Source: Paenibacillus sp. oral taxon 786 str. D14
GTDB lineage: Bacteria; Bacillota; Bacilli; Paenibacillales; Paenibacillaceae
Reading direction: 5' to 3'
NCBI RefSeq assembly: GCF_000159955.1
Contig: NZ_GG695972.1
Span: 368,393 to 396,497, forward strand
DNA: 28,105 bases
The notes under the pieces are model-generated. The model saw only the letters and a list, made by a program, of their open reading frames with translations, did not search any database and had not been told where the DNA came from. The position numbers and the translations under genes are program-made. Positions 1 through 7,671 of the stretch are shown here, piece by piece (within the stretch, counting starts at the first letter, position 1; each line of letters opens with the position of its first letter).

Positions 1-395
1 CCGGCCAAGCGCCGCCTCGCACGGCGGCGCCCAGAGGCGCCCAGAGGCGCCTTATCGCGCTACGGCCTGTGGGCCCGCCTCTTGGGCGTCCCCCTCACAC
101 ATGCCCCAAAATGTTCATTTCCCACCTCTCCACACCCCATTCATGGGCTGGTTCGGCAAACTTCTTCACCCCGCACTTTCACCGAATGGAAAGGATATTG
201 TACCATCAAAATCAGCAGATCTCGTGCAGCCAAGGCCAGTGTTCCTTAGGAGCACAAAGGGGCATTTGAGGTCCCGTAATTGGAGCTTGATGGCCGCTGT
301 GAACCTTAAGAAGCCGCTTCCTGAGTCGCAGGACGGTTTCATGGGGGTGCAAAATCTGGTATGATTATGAATATTTCGCGGGGAGGAATCATGTC
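1..395. other. Noncoding stretch with GC-rich inverted repeats at its left edge
   Basis: No convincing gene. The two short open frames here (69-269 and 101-364) lack ribosome binding sites and recognisable composition. Bases 1-95 are very GC-rich: a 10-nt unit, ccagaggcgc, is repeated in tandem at 31-50, and the segment around 77-92 is its imperfect inverted complement, so a hairpin can form. The left edge may be the tail of something outside the window. The only regulatory signal I can support is the promoter-like element at 337-365. Confidence 0.5.
337..365 (+). promoter_or_regulatory. Candidate sigma-A promoter, extended -10
   Basis: TTTCAT (337-342), a 17-bp spacer, then TATGAT (360-365) preceded by TG at 357-358, which is an extended -10 element. 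It would start transcription near 372, just before the ribosome binding site of the gene at 396. The -35 is weak. Confidence 0.4.
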
Positions 396-1199
396 ATGAA
401 AATTTTACAACGCTTGAAAGACGGTGCGGGCAAGGTTACCGATCGCGCGCAAAATGTCGTGGAGATTAGTAAACTAAATACTCAAATTTCAAATATCGAA
501 CGTGAGCTTGGTTTATATTTTCATAAAATGGGCGAAGTGTTCTATGAGGCTTATCGGAAGAAGGATATGGCCGCAGCGGAAAAAGAGATGCTCGAGCTGG
601 CCAAAACCTGCGATTTGCTGACGGAAGAACGCGACGAAATTCGGATGAAAATCGCCGAGCTCAAAAATGAACGCTTATGCGGCGCCTGCGGCCGGAACGT
701 GGCGGAAGACGCCTTGTTCTGCCAATACTGCGGCCATAAGCTGGCCGTGGCGAAGAAGGCCGTTCCGACCGAGCTGCTGAAGCCGGTGCAGAAGCCGGTG
801 AAGTCCCCGGCAGCCAGCGAGGCGGCCGCTAGCGCCGAGCCGCCTGTGATGAAGCGGGTCGAGGTAGACGAGATGGATACGTTGGAGCTTGCCGCGTCCC
901 TCGTTCGGGAGAAAGCAGAGCAACGGGAGTCGGCGCCCGTATCTGGAGCGGTGGAGCCGATCGATCCTGAGGAAGAGGAGCGTCTCCAACGCGAGCTGGA
1001 GCGGGAACGCAGACGTCAGGAGGAGCTGGATCGCCGCATTCGCAGTTGGAAGCAGGACGCCGCCGCTCCGCAGCCGGAGAGTTCGGCGGAACCTGAACTC
1101 ATCATCGGCGGGGTGGCCACGGTGAAATGCCAAATCTGCTCGTCGACGCTGGTAAAAGGGACAAAATGGTGCCCGCATTGCGGCTCAGAACAAATCTAG
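396..1199 (+). CDS. Coiled-coil protein with two zinc ribbons
   Basis: Function unknown. Residues 1-92 are charged and helical (a coiled coil with many Glu, Lys and Leu). They are followed by a four-Cys zinc ribbon (C95, C98, C109, C112), a Pro/Ala-rich linker, a second strongly charged Glu/Arg helix around 190-220, and a second zinc ribbon at the extreme C-terminus (C245, C248, C259, C262). No signal peptide or membrane segment is seen, so it is probably cytoplasmic. Zinc ribbons in such bacterial proteins commonly mediate protein or nucleic-acid contacts, but no partner can be named. The start at 396 is set by GGGAGG at 381-386; the ATG at 391 is out of frame and stops at once. It appears to be monocistronic, with a candidate terminator at 1311-1371. 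Confidence 0.85.
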   Translation: MKILQRLKDGAGKVTDRAQNVVEISKLNTQISNIERELGLYFHKMGEVFYEAYRKKDMAAAEKEMLELAKTCDLLTEERDEIRMKIAELKNERLCGACGRNVAEDALFCQYCGHKLAVAKKAVPTELLKPVQKPVKSPAASEAAASAEPPVMKRVEVDEMDTLELAASLVREKAEQRESAPVSGAVEPIDPEEEERLQRELERERRRQEELDRRIRSWKQDAAAPQPESSAEPELIIGGVATVKCQICSSTLVKGTKWCPHCGSEQI

Positions 1200-1310
1200 C
1201 ATTTTAACGCTGGATCGCCGGCTTAAAGAAAGTTCATCAGGTTGTCATAAAATCCACTGCCGCAGCAGCATGCTGATTCGTAGTAATAGCTAAGAGCATG
1301 CGGTCTACGC

Positions 1311-1371
1311 CGGCACGGCGGCCCAGGGGCTGGGTGAGATGAAGCAGCTCCGCAGCTGTCGTGCCGTTTTT
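1311..1371 (+). terminator. Hairpin with T-run between two genes
   Basis: A 12-bp stem (1311-1322 with 1355-1366, including two G-T wobbles) is followed by five T residues (1367-1371). The loop is long, about 32 nt, and can fold further. It lies 110 nt after the stop of the zinc-ribbon gene and about 90 nt before the next start, so it could end the former or attenuate the latter. Confidence 0.55.
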
Positions 1372-1462
1372 CTTATCGCGGGCGTTCGGCTTTAAGTGGA
1401 TGCTCCCGCCTGCGGCAGGGGATGCTATACCGCATAGAACATGATACAGGAGCGTGCAGCAC

Positions 1463-1768
1463 ATGGAATGCATTGTACATTTTGACGTCGTACATAAGGA
1501 TGAAGTGAAGCACTTGCGCGGACTACTCTTCCTCGATCAAGGGAAGACTCCGAGTGAAGCTGACTATCTGCAAATGTTTGACGAGATGGGATATAAGCTG
1601 CGTTTGGAGGATCGGAAGAATCTTGTGTTCAAGCCAACGGAAGCCGGTGCGGATTACAGCGAGATCCGGGTACGCCGCCTCGACACGGGGGAGAAGACGT
1701 ACAAGGAAGACGGCGAATTAAAAACGCTGCTCACCCATCTTTTGCCGCAAGAGCCGAAGCCGCTTTAA
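1463..1768 (+). CDS. Small conserved-looking hypothetical protein (101 aa)
   Basis: Not recognised. A soluble, charged 101-residue protein without signal peptide, Cys motif or membrane segment. The ATG at 1463 is preferred over the in-frame GTG at 1454 because the AGGAG at 1448-1452 sits 10 nt before the ATG but only one nt before the GTG. Codon use resembles the neighbouring genes and the reading frame is clean, so I consider it real. The hairpin at 1311-1371 lies upstream. No terminator was seen immediately after it. Confidence 0.7.
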   Translation: MECIVHFDVVHKDEVKHLRGLLFLDQGKTPSEADYLQMFDEMGYKLRLEDRKNLVFKPTEAGADYSEIRVRRLDTGEKTYKEDGELKTLLTHLLPQEPKPL

Positions 1769-1848
1769 ACCAGTCTCTGGCGCGGTTTGACGGCACTGCT
1801 TCTCGCAGGGCTTTGCAAAGTTTTCACAGAACCCTAAAAGATTCCTCT

Positions 1849-1877
1849 TTCTCTACCCGGGCGGAATGCGTTATACT
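1849..1877 (+). promoter_or_regulatory. Candidate promoter of the riboswitch-xpt-pbuX transcript
   Basis: A good -10 hexamer, TATACT (1872-1877), lies 17 bp after a weak -35 (TTCTCT, 1849-1854). It is about 32 nt upstream of the riboswitch aptamer, a typical position. Confidence 0.4.
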
Positions 1878-1908
1878 TCTAGCATTGGTTAAATGCGAAT
1901 CCATGAAT

Positions 1909-1977
1909 TTTCCGTATAAGTGCAGGAATTGGCCTGCACGTCTCTACCTGATCACCGGAATGATCGGACTACGGAAA
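1909..1977 (+). promoter_or_regulatory. Purine riboswitch aptamer, guanine class
   Basis: All elements of the three-way junction are visible. P1 is tttccgt (1909-1915) with acggaaa (1971-1977). J1/2 is ATAA. P2 is gtgcagg (1920-1926) with cctgcac (1933-1939). J2/3 contains the conserved TCTCTACC (1941-1948). P3 is 1948-1953 with 1962-1967. Loop L2 has GG (1931-1932) and L3 has CC (1955-1956), the known kissing pairs. The specificity base in J3/1 is C1969 (in ACTA), which marks guanine/hypoxanthine rather than adenine binding. The downstream xpt-pbuX operon is the classic target, which is switched off when guanine binds. Confidence 0.95.
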
Positions 1978-2084
1978 GTACCGCCGTGCATGTGCCCGGG
2001 AACCAAGGGGATCAGCTATAAGCTTTCGCTGCCCTGATCGCTGGTTTTGCTATTCGGGTTTATTAGGTGCTTTCTAAATTTAAA

Positions 2085-2114
2085 GTCCATTTCCGTTGAG
2101 AAATGGGCTTTTTT
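2085..2114 (+). terminator. Riboswitch-controlled terminator upstream of xpt
   Basis: A 9-bp stem (2085-2093 with 2100-2108, one wobble), a six-base loop and TTTTTT (2109-2114). The ascending arm and loop contain tttccgt (2090-2096), identical to the 5' strand of riboswitch P1. The P1 3' strand (1971-1977) can therefore pair with it and act as antiterminator when no ligand is bound. Confidence 0.9.
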
Positions 2115-2142
2115 GCGTTTAGTTCATGTGATGAATTATTAG

Positions 2143-2751
<609 letters not shown>

Positions 2752-2785
2752 GATGAACTAATCATCGGGGAGGAACCAGAATTCT

Positions 2786-4153
2786 ATGGAACGCGAACGT
2801 ATTTTTCAGAAACACCGTCATCCGCTTAAAACCTTTTCGCTAGGCTTGCAGCACGTATTGGCTATGTATGCCGGGGCTGTGATCGTACCGCTGATCGTTG
2901 GAGGCGCGCTGAACTTCACTAACCAACAGCTGACTTACCTGATCGCTATCGACTTGTTGGCTTGCGGTGTAGCTACGCTGCTTCAAGTCTGGGGGAACCG
3001 CCTGTTTGGCATCGGGCTTCCGGTGATGCTGGGCTGCGCTTTTCAGGCCGTGTCGCCGATGATTGCCATCGGGCTGACAGACGGCGCAGGGGTCTCCGCC
3101 ATTTACGGTGCGATTATTGCCTCCGGGCTGTTTGTTTTCCTCTTTGCCGGTTTGTTCGGCAAGCTGATTGCGTTGTTTCCGCCGGTCGTGACTGGCTCCG
3201 TGGTCACTATTATCGGTGTCACGCTGATTCCGGTGGCGATTTCGGATCTTGGCGGCGGCAGTCCGGGTGAGAATCCCGACTTTGGGAGCCCGCTTAATCT
3301 TGCGCTTGGATTTGGGGTATTGCTGTTCGTTATTTTGATGAACCGCTTTGCCAAGGGCTTTCCGCGTTCCATCTCCGTCTTGCTGGGTCTGATTGCAGGG
3401 ACGCTGGTGGCTGCGCTCGCCGGGAAAGTAGATTTGACGCCGCTGAAGGAAGCCAGCTGGTTTCATGCGGTACAACCGTTTTATTTTGGTGCACCTACGT
3501 TCCACGCTTCAGCGATTCTGACGATGATTCTGGTGGCGATCGTGAGCGTTGCCGAGTCGACCGGCGTATTTATGGCGCTTGGAAAAATCGTGGATAAAGA
3601 GATTACGGATAAGGATTTGACGCGGGGGTATCGGGCGGAAGGGCTGGCGATCATGCTCGGCGGGATATTTAACTCGTTTCCGTATACGACATATTCCCAA
3701 AATGTCGGGCTTGTCCAAATGAGCCGGGTGAAAACCCGCGACGTGATCGTAGTGGCCGGTACGCTGCTGATCTTGATCGGCTTCGTGCCGAAGATCGCCG
3801 CATTAACGCAGCTGGTACCTACGTCGGTGCTCGGCGGAGCGATGATCGCGTTGTTTGGTCTTGTTTTGTCCTCCGGGATTCGGATGTTGGGCGACCAAGT
3901 GGATTTGAACCGGCATGAAAACCTGCTGATCATCGCTTGTTCCGTCGGCATGGGGCTGGGTGTGACCGTGCTGCCTGAACTGTTCGACCGGCTGCCGGCC
4001 GCGCTGCGGATTCTGGTGGACAATGGCATCGTCGCCGGCAGCTTTACGGCGATTGTGATGAATTTGCTGTTTAACGGTTGGAAGGGTCAGCGCAAGGCAG
4101 CTGTGCTGAATGGGGCCGCTGAACCAAGCGAATCCGTCAAAGCTACAGCGTAA
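2786..4153 (+). CDS. pbuX: Xanthine permease, NCS2 family
   Basis: A 455-residue polytopic membrane protein of the nucleobase:cation symporter-2 family, which takes up xanthine and supplies the adjacent phosphoribosyltransferase. Many hydrophobic segments run along the whole length. The N-terminal region around residues 13-40 (LKTFSLGLQHVLAMYAG and on) is a hallmark of NCS2 uracil/xanthine permeases, and the conserved AESTG segment lies near residue 257. The ribosome binding site is GGGGAGGA (2767-2774). Placement directly after xpt behind the guanine riboswitch supports xanthine rather than uracil specificity. Confidence 0.92.
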   Translation: MERERIFQKHRHPLKTFSLGLQHVLAMYAGAVIVPLIVGGALNFTNQQLTYLIAIDLLACGVATLLQVWGNRLFGIGLPVMLGCAFQAVSPMIAIGLTDGAGVSAIYGAIIASGLFVFLFAGLFGKLIALFPPVVTGSVVTIIGVTLIPVAISDLGGGSPGENPDFGSPLNLALGFGVLLFVILMNRFAKGFPRSISVLLGLIAGTLVAALAGKVDLTPLKEASWFHAVQPFYFGAPTFHASAILTMILVAIVSVAESTGVFMALGKIVDKEITDKDLTRGYRAEGLAIMLGGIFNSFPYTTYSQNVGLVQMSRVKTRDVIVVAGTLLILIGFVPKIAALTQLVPTSVLGGAMIALFGLVLSSGIRMLGDQVDLNRHENLLIIACSVGMGLGVTVLPELFDRLPAALRILVDNGIVAGSFTAIVMNLLFNGWKGQRKAAVLNGAAEPSESVKATA

Positions 4154-4178
4154 AAAGTGCCTCGGTCTAGCCGGAGAA

Positions 4179-4517
4179 TTACATCCGTTGCAGTTGCTTT
4201 TCCGCGAGTTCGCCGATCCAAGGCAGCTTCAGCCATTTGCCCTGGAGCGCAGCCAGCATCATGATAATCCAAAGCGTAACGCCCAGCAGGGTCAGCAGCA
4301 GATTGACGACCACGCCGATGATCGGCAGAAAGCCGGACAAGGCATGGGCCAGCATGAATCCGCCAAACAGCATGACCGATTGCAGGGCGTGGAACAGCAC
4401 GAATCGACTGCGCCGCTCTAGGACAAGGAATGCAACTCCGCCCACAAAAGCAAGCAGGTAGCACAGGAAGCCGGCGACATTTTCGTAGAGGCCGGTGGAT
4501 GATTTGAAAGGGGACAT
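4179..4517 (-). CDS. DUF4870-like small membrane protein
   Basis: A 112-residue protein with about three hydrophobic segments (roughly residues 12-32, 40-62 and 63-92). Its arrangement, with an N-terminal segment, an FHALQS-like motif before the second segment and a short polar tail, fits the DUF4870/Tic20-like family of uncharacterised bacterial membrane proteins. A GAAGG-type ribosome binding site precedes the ATG. It lies 59 nt downstream of the UgtP-like gene on the same strand, so the two may be cotranscribed. Its function is unknown. It converges with pbuX, leaving only 25 nt between the stops. Confidence 0.75.
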   Translation of the reverse strand: MSPFKSSTGLYENVAGFLCYLLAFVGGVAFLVLERRSRFVLFHALQSVMLFGGFMLAHALSGFLPIIGVVVNLLLTLLGVTLWIIMMLAALQGKWLKLPWIGELAEKQLQRM

Positions 4518-4576
4518 GAGGACGACACCTTCTTTCAGGAGAGGATTGTCTTATCCTAAATGTATGACGAGCCCCC

Positions 4577-5743
4577 TCATGAAAGAACCAGCTCGGCCCG
4601 CTTGGGCGCGAACCACTGCTCTAAAATATCGTCTGCAATCACCTCCGCGGCTTCAGGCCGGCGGAGGTGATCTATTTTTTGGCGAAGCTCGGTTAGCCGG
4701 TGTGGGTCCCGAAAGAGCGCGTCGATTTCCTCGGTCAGCTCCGCAGGGGTACGGGCGATACAGGCAACGCCTTTTTGTGCGAGGTAACGCGCATTATTGA
4801 GCTCTTGCCCGGGAACGGGGCGGTAGACGAACACCGGCAGCCGGCAAGCCAGCGCCTCGGACAAGGTAATCCCTCCCGGCTTGGTTACGATGCAGTCGCA
4901 TTTTCGCATCAATGCAGCTACCTGCTCGACATACTCCAAGAGGTGCACGTCTGGATGGGGAGGGAGTTGCTCGTGCAGTGCACGGTATAGCTCGCGGTTC
5001 CTTCCGCAAACGGCGATCACCCGGTAACGCTCCAGCGCCATAAACCGCTCGATCACCTCGCGTACTCCCTGCATGGAACCGTAGGCTCCTGCCATCAGTA
5101 GGACGGTGGTTTTGCCGGTGCGGTTGTCTGGGAAAAGGTCTTGAAGGGGGCCGATAAGGCGTTCTTCACCTGCGGGATGTTGATGGTTAAACTCTGGTTT
5201 TACCGGGATGCCGCTTACCCGTATGCGATCTTCGGCGATCCCCCGGCTGATCATTTCCGCTTTCAAGTCGTCGGTTGCGACGTAGTAGCGGTCGACTCCG
5301 GAGTGAATCCATCGTCCGTGCAGGTCAAAGTCGGTGATGATATTCGCCAGCGGCAGCGATTGGCCGGTCCGCTTCAGCAGTCTAGGCATCGCGAGCTGGG
5401 GGAAGGTGTGGATGATCAGATTCGGCTGGGCTTGTCGCAGCGTTTGTTGCAGCTTGCTGATGCCAAACGAATTGATGACCTCGAGCAGCGGCGCTTCTTG
5501 CGGCATTTGTTTGGTGGCGTTGTAGACCCAGCCGTAGAGGCCGGGGATGGTTTTGAAGCTTTGCATATACACGAACTTCGTCAGCCCGTTGATCAGCGGA
5601 TGTGCTTCAGCCATCAGATCAAGCAACGTGATGTCGGTGACGCCTCTGCTTCGCAAGCTGGCTTCCACCGCTTTGGAGGCTTGGTAATGCCCATCCCCGT
5701 AGCTGGCATATAAAATAAGGATTTTTGGAGACCGGGAAGTCAT
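4577..5743 (-). CDS. UgtP/MGDG-synthase-type glycosyltransferase
   Basis: Likely transfers glucose (or another hexose) from a UDP-sugar to diacylglycerol, making membrane glycolipid and possibly the lipoteichoic acid anchor. The N-terminal domain carries the MGDG-synthase signature ILYASYGDGHYQA. The C-terminal half has the GT28 donor-binding pattern TKPGGITLSEAL, then PVPGQE-N. With the start chosen here it is 388 residues, close to Bacillus UgtP (382). I chose the ATG at 5743 because AGAGGAGT (complement of 5752-5759) lies about 9 nt ahead of it. The ATG at 5764 has no usable site. It is a peripheral membrane enzyme by family. A DUF4870-like gene follows in the same direction. Sugar and processivity cannot be read from sequence. 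Confidence 0.85.
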   Translation of the reverse strand: MTSRSPKILILYASYGDGHYQASKAVEASLRSRGVTDITLLDLMAEAHPLINGLTKFVYMQSFKTIPGLYGWVYNATKQMPQEAPLLEVINSFGISKLQQTLRQAQPNLIIHTFPQLAMPRLLKRTGQSLPLANIITDFDLHGRWIHSGVDRYYVATDDLKAEMISRGIAEDRIRVSGIPVKPEFNHQHPAGEERLIGPLQDLFPDNRTGKTTVLLMAGAYGSMQGVREVIERFMALERYRVIAVCGRNRELYRALHEQLPPHPDVHLLEYVEQVAALMRKCDCIVTKPGGITLSEALACRLPVFVYRPVPGQELNNARYLAQKGVACIARTPAELTEEIDALFRDPHRLTELRQKIDHLRRPEAAEVIADDILEQWFAPKRAELVLS

Positions 5744-5863
5744 GGCTGTATCACTCCTCTTCATGTCCAGGCAATGCCCCTCAACTGCTTGTAGTTTGCC
5801 CCTGCACCCCGTTTATAAATAGTATTAGGTGAAGCGGATAAAAAATGTACAATTGGAAGAAAG

Positions 5864-5892
5864 CTGAAACCTTCTTCTGAATATGTTACAAT
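5864..5892 (+). promoter_or_regulatory. Candidate promoter with extended -10
   Basis: CTGAAA (5864-5869), a 17-bp spacer, and TACAAT (5887-5892) with TG at 5884-5885. It would give a transcript starting close to the AGGAGGT at 5901-5907 and running to the gene at 6016. Confidence 0.4.
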
Positions 5893-6015
5893 AAGACAAT
5901 AGGAGGTCTTTCCATTACAACTAAATAGCCGGCACAGCTTCATGAATCTGAACCCGCACTTTTCGGCATCGCAAAATCGGAGCATTTACCTTAAGCGTTC
6001 TGGGAGGGAATCAGT

Positions 6016-6204
6016 ATGGCAACGAAAGGTCATGATGAAGTGAAAGAAAGTTTACGGGAAATGACCCGAATCTTCAGACCGAAAGATCCGAAGAAGTTCG
6101 TGAAAGAATATGTACGCAAGTATCGGATTATGGGCGGCTATGAAGAGGAATTGACCCACCTGGTTGAGCATGAGCTCGGGAAATTGGACTCGTCTGTTTC
6201 CTGA
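6016..6204 (+). CDS. Small hypothetical protein (62 aa)
   Basis: Not recognised. A short, highly charged, probably helical cytoplasmic protein, rich in Lys, Glu and Arg, with no membrane segment or Cys. GGGAGG precedes the ATG by a normal distance and a strong terminator follows (6229-6265). With the candidate promoter at 5864-5892 this makes a self-contained small transcription unit, which supports it as a real gene. Confidence 0.75.
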   Translation: MATKGHDEVKESLREMTRIFRPKDPKKFVKEYVRKYRIMGGYEEELTHLVEHELGKLDSSVS

Positions 6205-6228
6205 ACCATTGAGATGGAAGGATATTCG

Positions 6229-6265
6229 CCGTTCCGGCGCCTTGGGCGTTCGGGACGGTTTTTTT
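6229..6265 (+). terminator. Intrinsic terminator
   Basis: Stem ccgttcc (6229-6235) with gggacgg (6252-6258), one wobble, with further pairing possible inside the loop, then seven T residues. It closes the small gene at 6016. Confidence 0.85.
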
Positions 6266-6343
6266 CTTCTGTTCCCACATATATTAAACTGACGGGAACA
6301 TCACGAAATCAATCGTCGTAGGGCAGCGGAAGGAGAACAGGAC

Positions 6344-7099
6344 GTGAAGGTACGCATAAAAACGAAAGAGGAAATCAAGCGGATCCGTGAGGCGGGACGG
6401 ATATTGGCCGAGTGCCACCGCGAAATCGCCAAAATGATCGGGCCGGGTATAACCACCCTGGAGATCGACGCCTTCGTGGAGTCGTTTTTGGCGAAGCGGG
6501 GAGCTAAGGCGGAGCAAAAGGGATACCACGGGTTTCCGTTTGCGACTTGTGCGTCGATGAATGACGTGGTTTGCCACGGGTTCCCGAGCGATCGTAAGCT
6601 GGCGCTCGGAGATATCGTCACGATCGACATTGTGGTAGGCAAAAACGGCTGGATGGCCGATTCCGGCTGGTCTTACCGGATCGGACAGGTGAGCGCTGAG
6701 GCGGAGAAGCTGCTGACGACCACCGAGCAGGCGTTGCTGGCCGGGATCGCGCAGGCGGTCCCCGGCAATAAGATCGGGGACATCGGGTATGCGGTGCAGC
6801 GCGTGGCACAGGCCGCGAACATCGGCATCGTGAAGCCGCTGATCGGCCACGGCATCGGCCAGTCGATGCACGAAGCGCCGGACGTGCCGAACTTCGGCCG
6901 GCCGCGCACGGGAGTGACGCTGCGGCCGGGGATGGTCATCACGATCGAGCCGATCTTCACCGGCGGGGAAACCGGCGCGGTGCTGTGGGAGGATGACGGC
7001 TGGACGATCCGTACCGCGGACGGCAGCCTCGGCGCGCATTATGAACACACGCTGGCGATCACGGAGGACGGACCGCTGGTGCTGACAAACGGGGAATAA
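6344..7099 (+). CDS. map: Methionine aminopeptidase, type I
   Basis: Removes the initiator Met from nascent proteins; a two-metal cytoplasmic peptidase of the pita-bread fold. All five metal ligands are in place: D95, D106, H169, E202 and E234. The substrate-contact histidines H78 (VCHGFP) and H176 (SMHEAP) are also present. It is 251 residues with no N-terminal zinc extension and no type II insert. It starts with GTG at 6344, set by AGGAG at 6331-6335. It stands alone rather than in the secY-adk-map ribosomal cluster, so it may be a second, accessory map of the kind B. subtilis also has. A terminator follows at 7111-7134. Confidence 0.93.
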   Translation: MKVRIKTKEEIKRIREAGRILAECHREIAKMIGPGITTLEIDAFVESFLAKRGAKAEQKGYHGFPFATCASMNDVVCHGFPSDRKLALGDIVTIDIVVGKNGWMADSGWSYRIGQVSAEAEKLLTTTEQALLAGIAQAVPGNKIGDIGYAVQRVAQAANIGIVKPLIGHGIGQSMHEAPDVPNFGRPRTGVTLRPGMVITIEPIFTGGETGAVLWEDDGWTIRTADGSLGAHYEHTLAITEDGPLVLTNGE

Positions 7100-7110
7100 C
7101 GCGGACGAAG

Positions 7111-7134
7111 AGAGAGCGGAAAGCTCTCTTTTTT
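7111..7134 (+). terminator. Intrinsic terminator after map
   Basis: Stem agagagc (7111-7117) with gctctct (7123-7129), a 5-nt loop, and six T residues (7129-7134). Confidence 0.88.
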
Positions 7135-7147
7135 GTTTGCTTTGTTC

Positions 7148-7331
7148 TAACGGAACCTAGAGCCGCTATTTGTCCAGTTTAGTGGTGTCCCTGAATGCTA
7201 ACGGAACCAGGAGACCTTATTTGAGAGGTGGACAGCGAAATGGCCGCCAAAAACGTGCAATAAGGTCATTACGTTCCGTTACAGCGGGAAATAGCCGGGA
7301 AATGAGCAAATAAGGTCGCTACGTTCCGTTA
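7148..7331. repeat. Cluster of four 25-nt repeats, two forward and two inverted
   Basis: The unit reads approximately TAACGGAAC, five variable bases, GACCTTATTTG. Forward copies lie at 7148-7172 and 7199-7223; inverted copies lie at 7258-7281 (one base shorter) and 7307-7331. Successive copies are about 50 nt apart on each side, and the reverse copies also share weaker similarity in the spacer (an atttc/gctg segment). Copies 2 and 3, and 1 and 4, can pair as nested stems. The block fills the space between the map terminator and the control region of the caa3 operon. No open frame is involved. Confidence 0.9.
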
Positions 7332-7405
7332 GAGTCACGAAATAAAGTTTGAAGAAATGTCAAAAATGAAGCGGAGCAGGGAAACGTCACAATTCGCCGA
7401 GATTT

Positions 7406-7505
7406 GTTCAAAATTGGCAGCCTTTTCACTCGGTGTCGAACTGGGGAAAACGTTCACAAAACCTTTTGTGGCGCGGGTCCTCGGATTTTTGAACAATTTG
7501 TGAAC
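7406..7505. promoter_or_regulatory. Cluster of GTTCA(C/A)AAA boxes upstream of ctaC
   Basis: GTTCAAAAT at 7406-7414 and GTTCACAAA at 7452-7460; on the other strand, two boxes 11 nt apart inside 7486-7505, whose proximal one reads TTTGTGAAC (7497-7505). CACAAAA-CC-TTTTGTG (7455-7470) is a perfect 7-bp inverted repeat around a 2-nt centre. The proximal box ends 13 bp before the -35. TTTGTGAA-type sites are known for ResD, and tandem TTNACA boxes at 11-bp spacing are known for PhoP. Which factor binds here is inference. Confidence 0.55.
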
Positions 7506-7518
7506 TGACCCCGAATCA

Positions 7519-7547
7519 TTGACAAACGAGGGGTTCAATCATATATT
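7519..7547 (+). promoter_or_regulatory. Sigma-A promoter of the caa3 oxidase operon
   Basis: Consensus TTGACA (7519-7524), a 17-bp spacer and TATATT (7542-7547). Transcription would start near 7554, giving an untranslated leader of about 118 nt before ctaC. Confidence 0.8.
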
Positions 7548-7671
7548 TAATAGGTGATTGTTGTAATTGACAGGAATGTAGTTTCCGTGATAGACAGGTG
7601 GATTTTTGAGCTGCGCAGGCTGGAAATCTCTGTGATGCTGCGGAAGAAAACGTAAGAAGTGGGGTAGATCA

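Noticed and set aside
1813..2037. Open frame of 74 aa on the plus strand
   Set aside because: Coincides with the promoter and guanine riboswitch; the conserved RNA explains the sequence.
5761..5985. Open frame of 74 aa on the minus strand upstream of the UgtP-like gene
   Set aside because: No ribosome binding site, no recognisable composition, and it covers the divergent promoter region.
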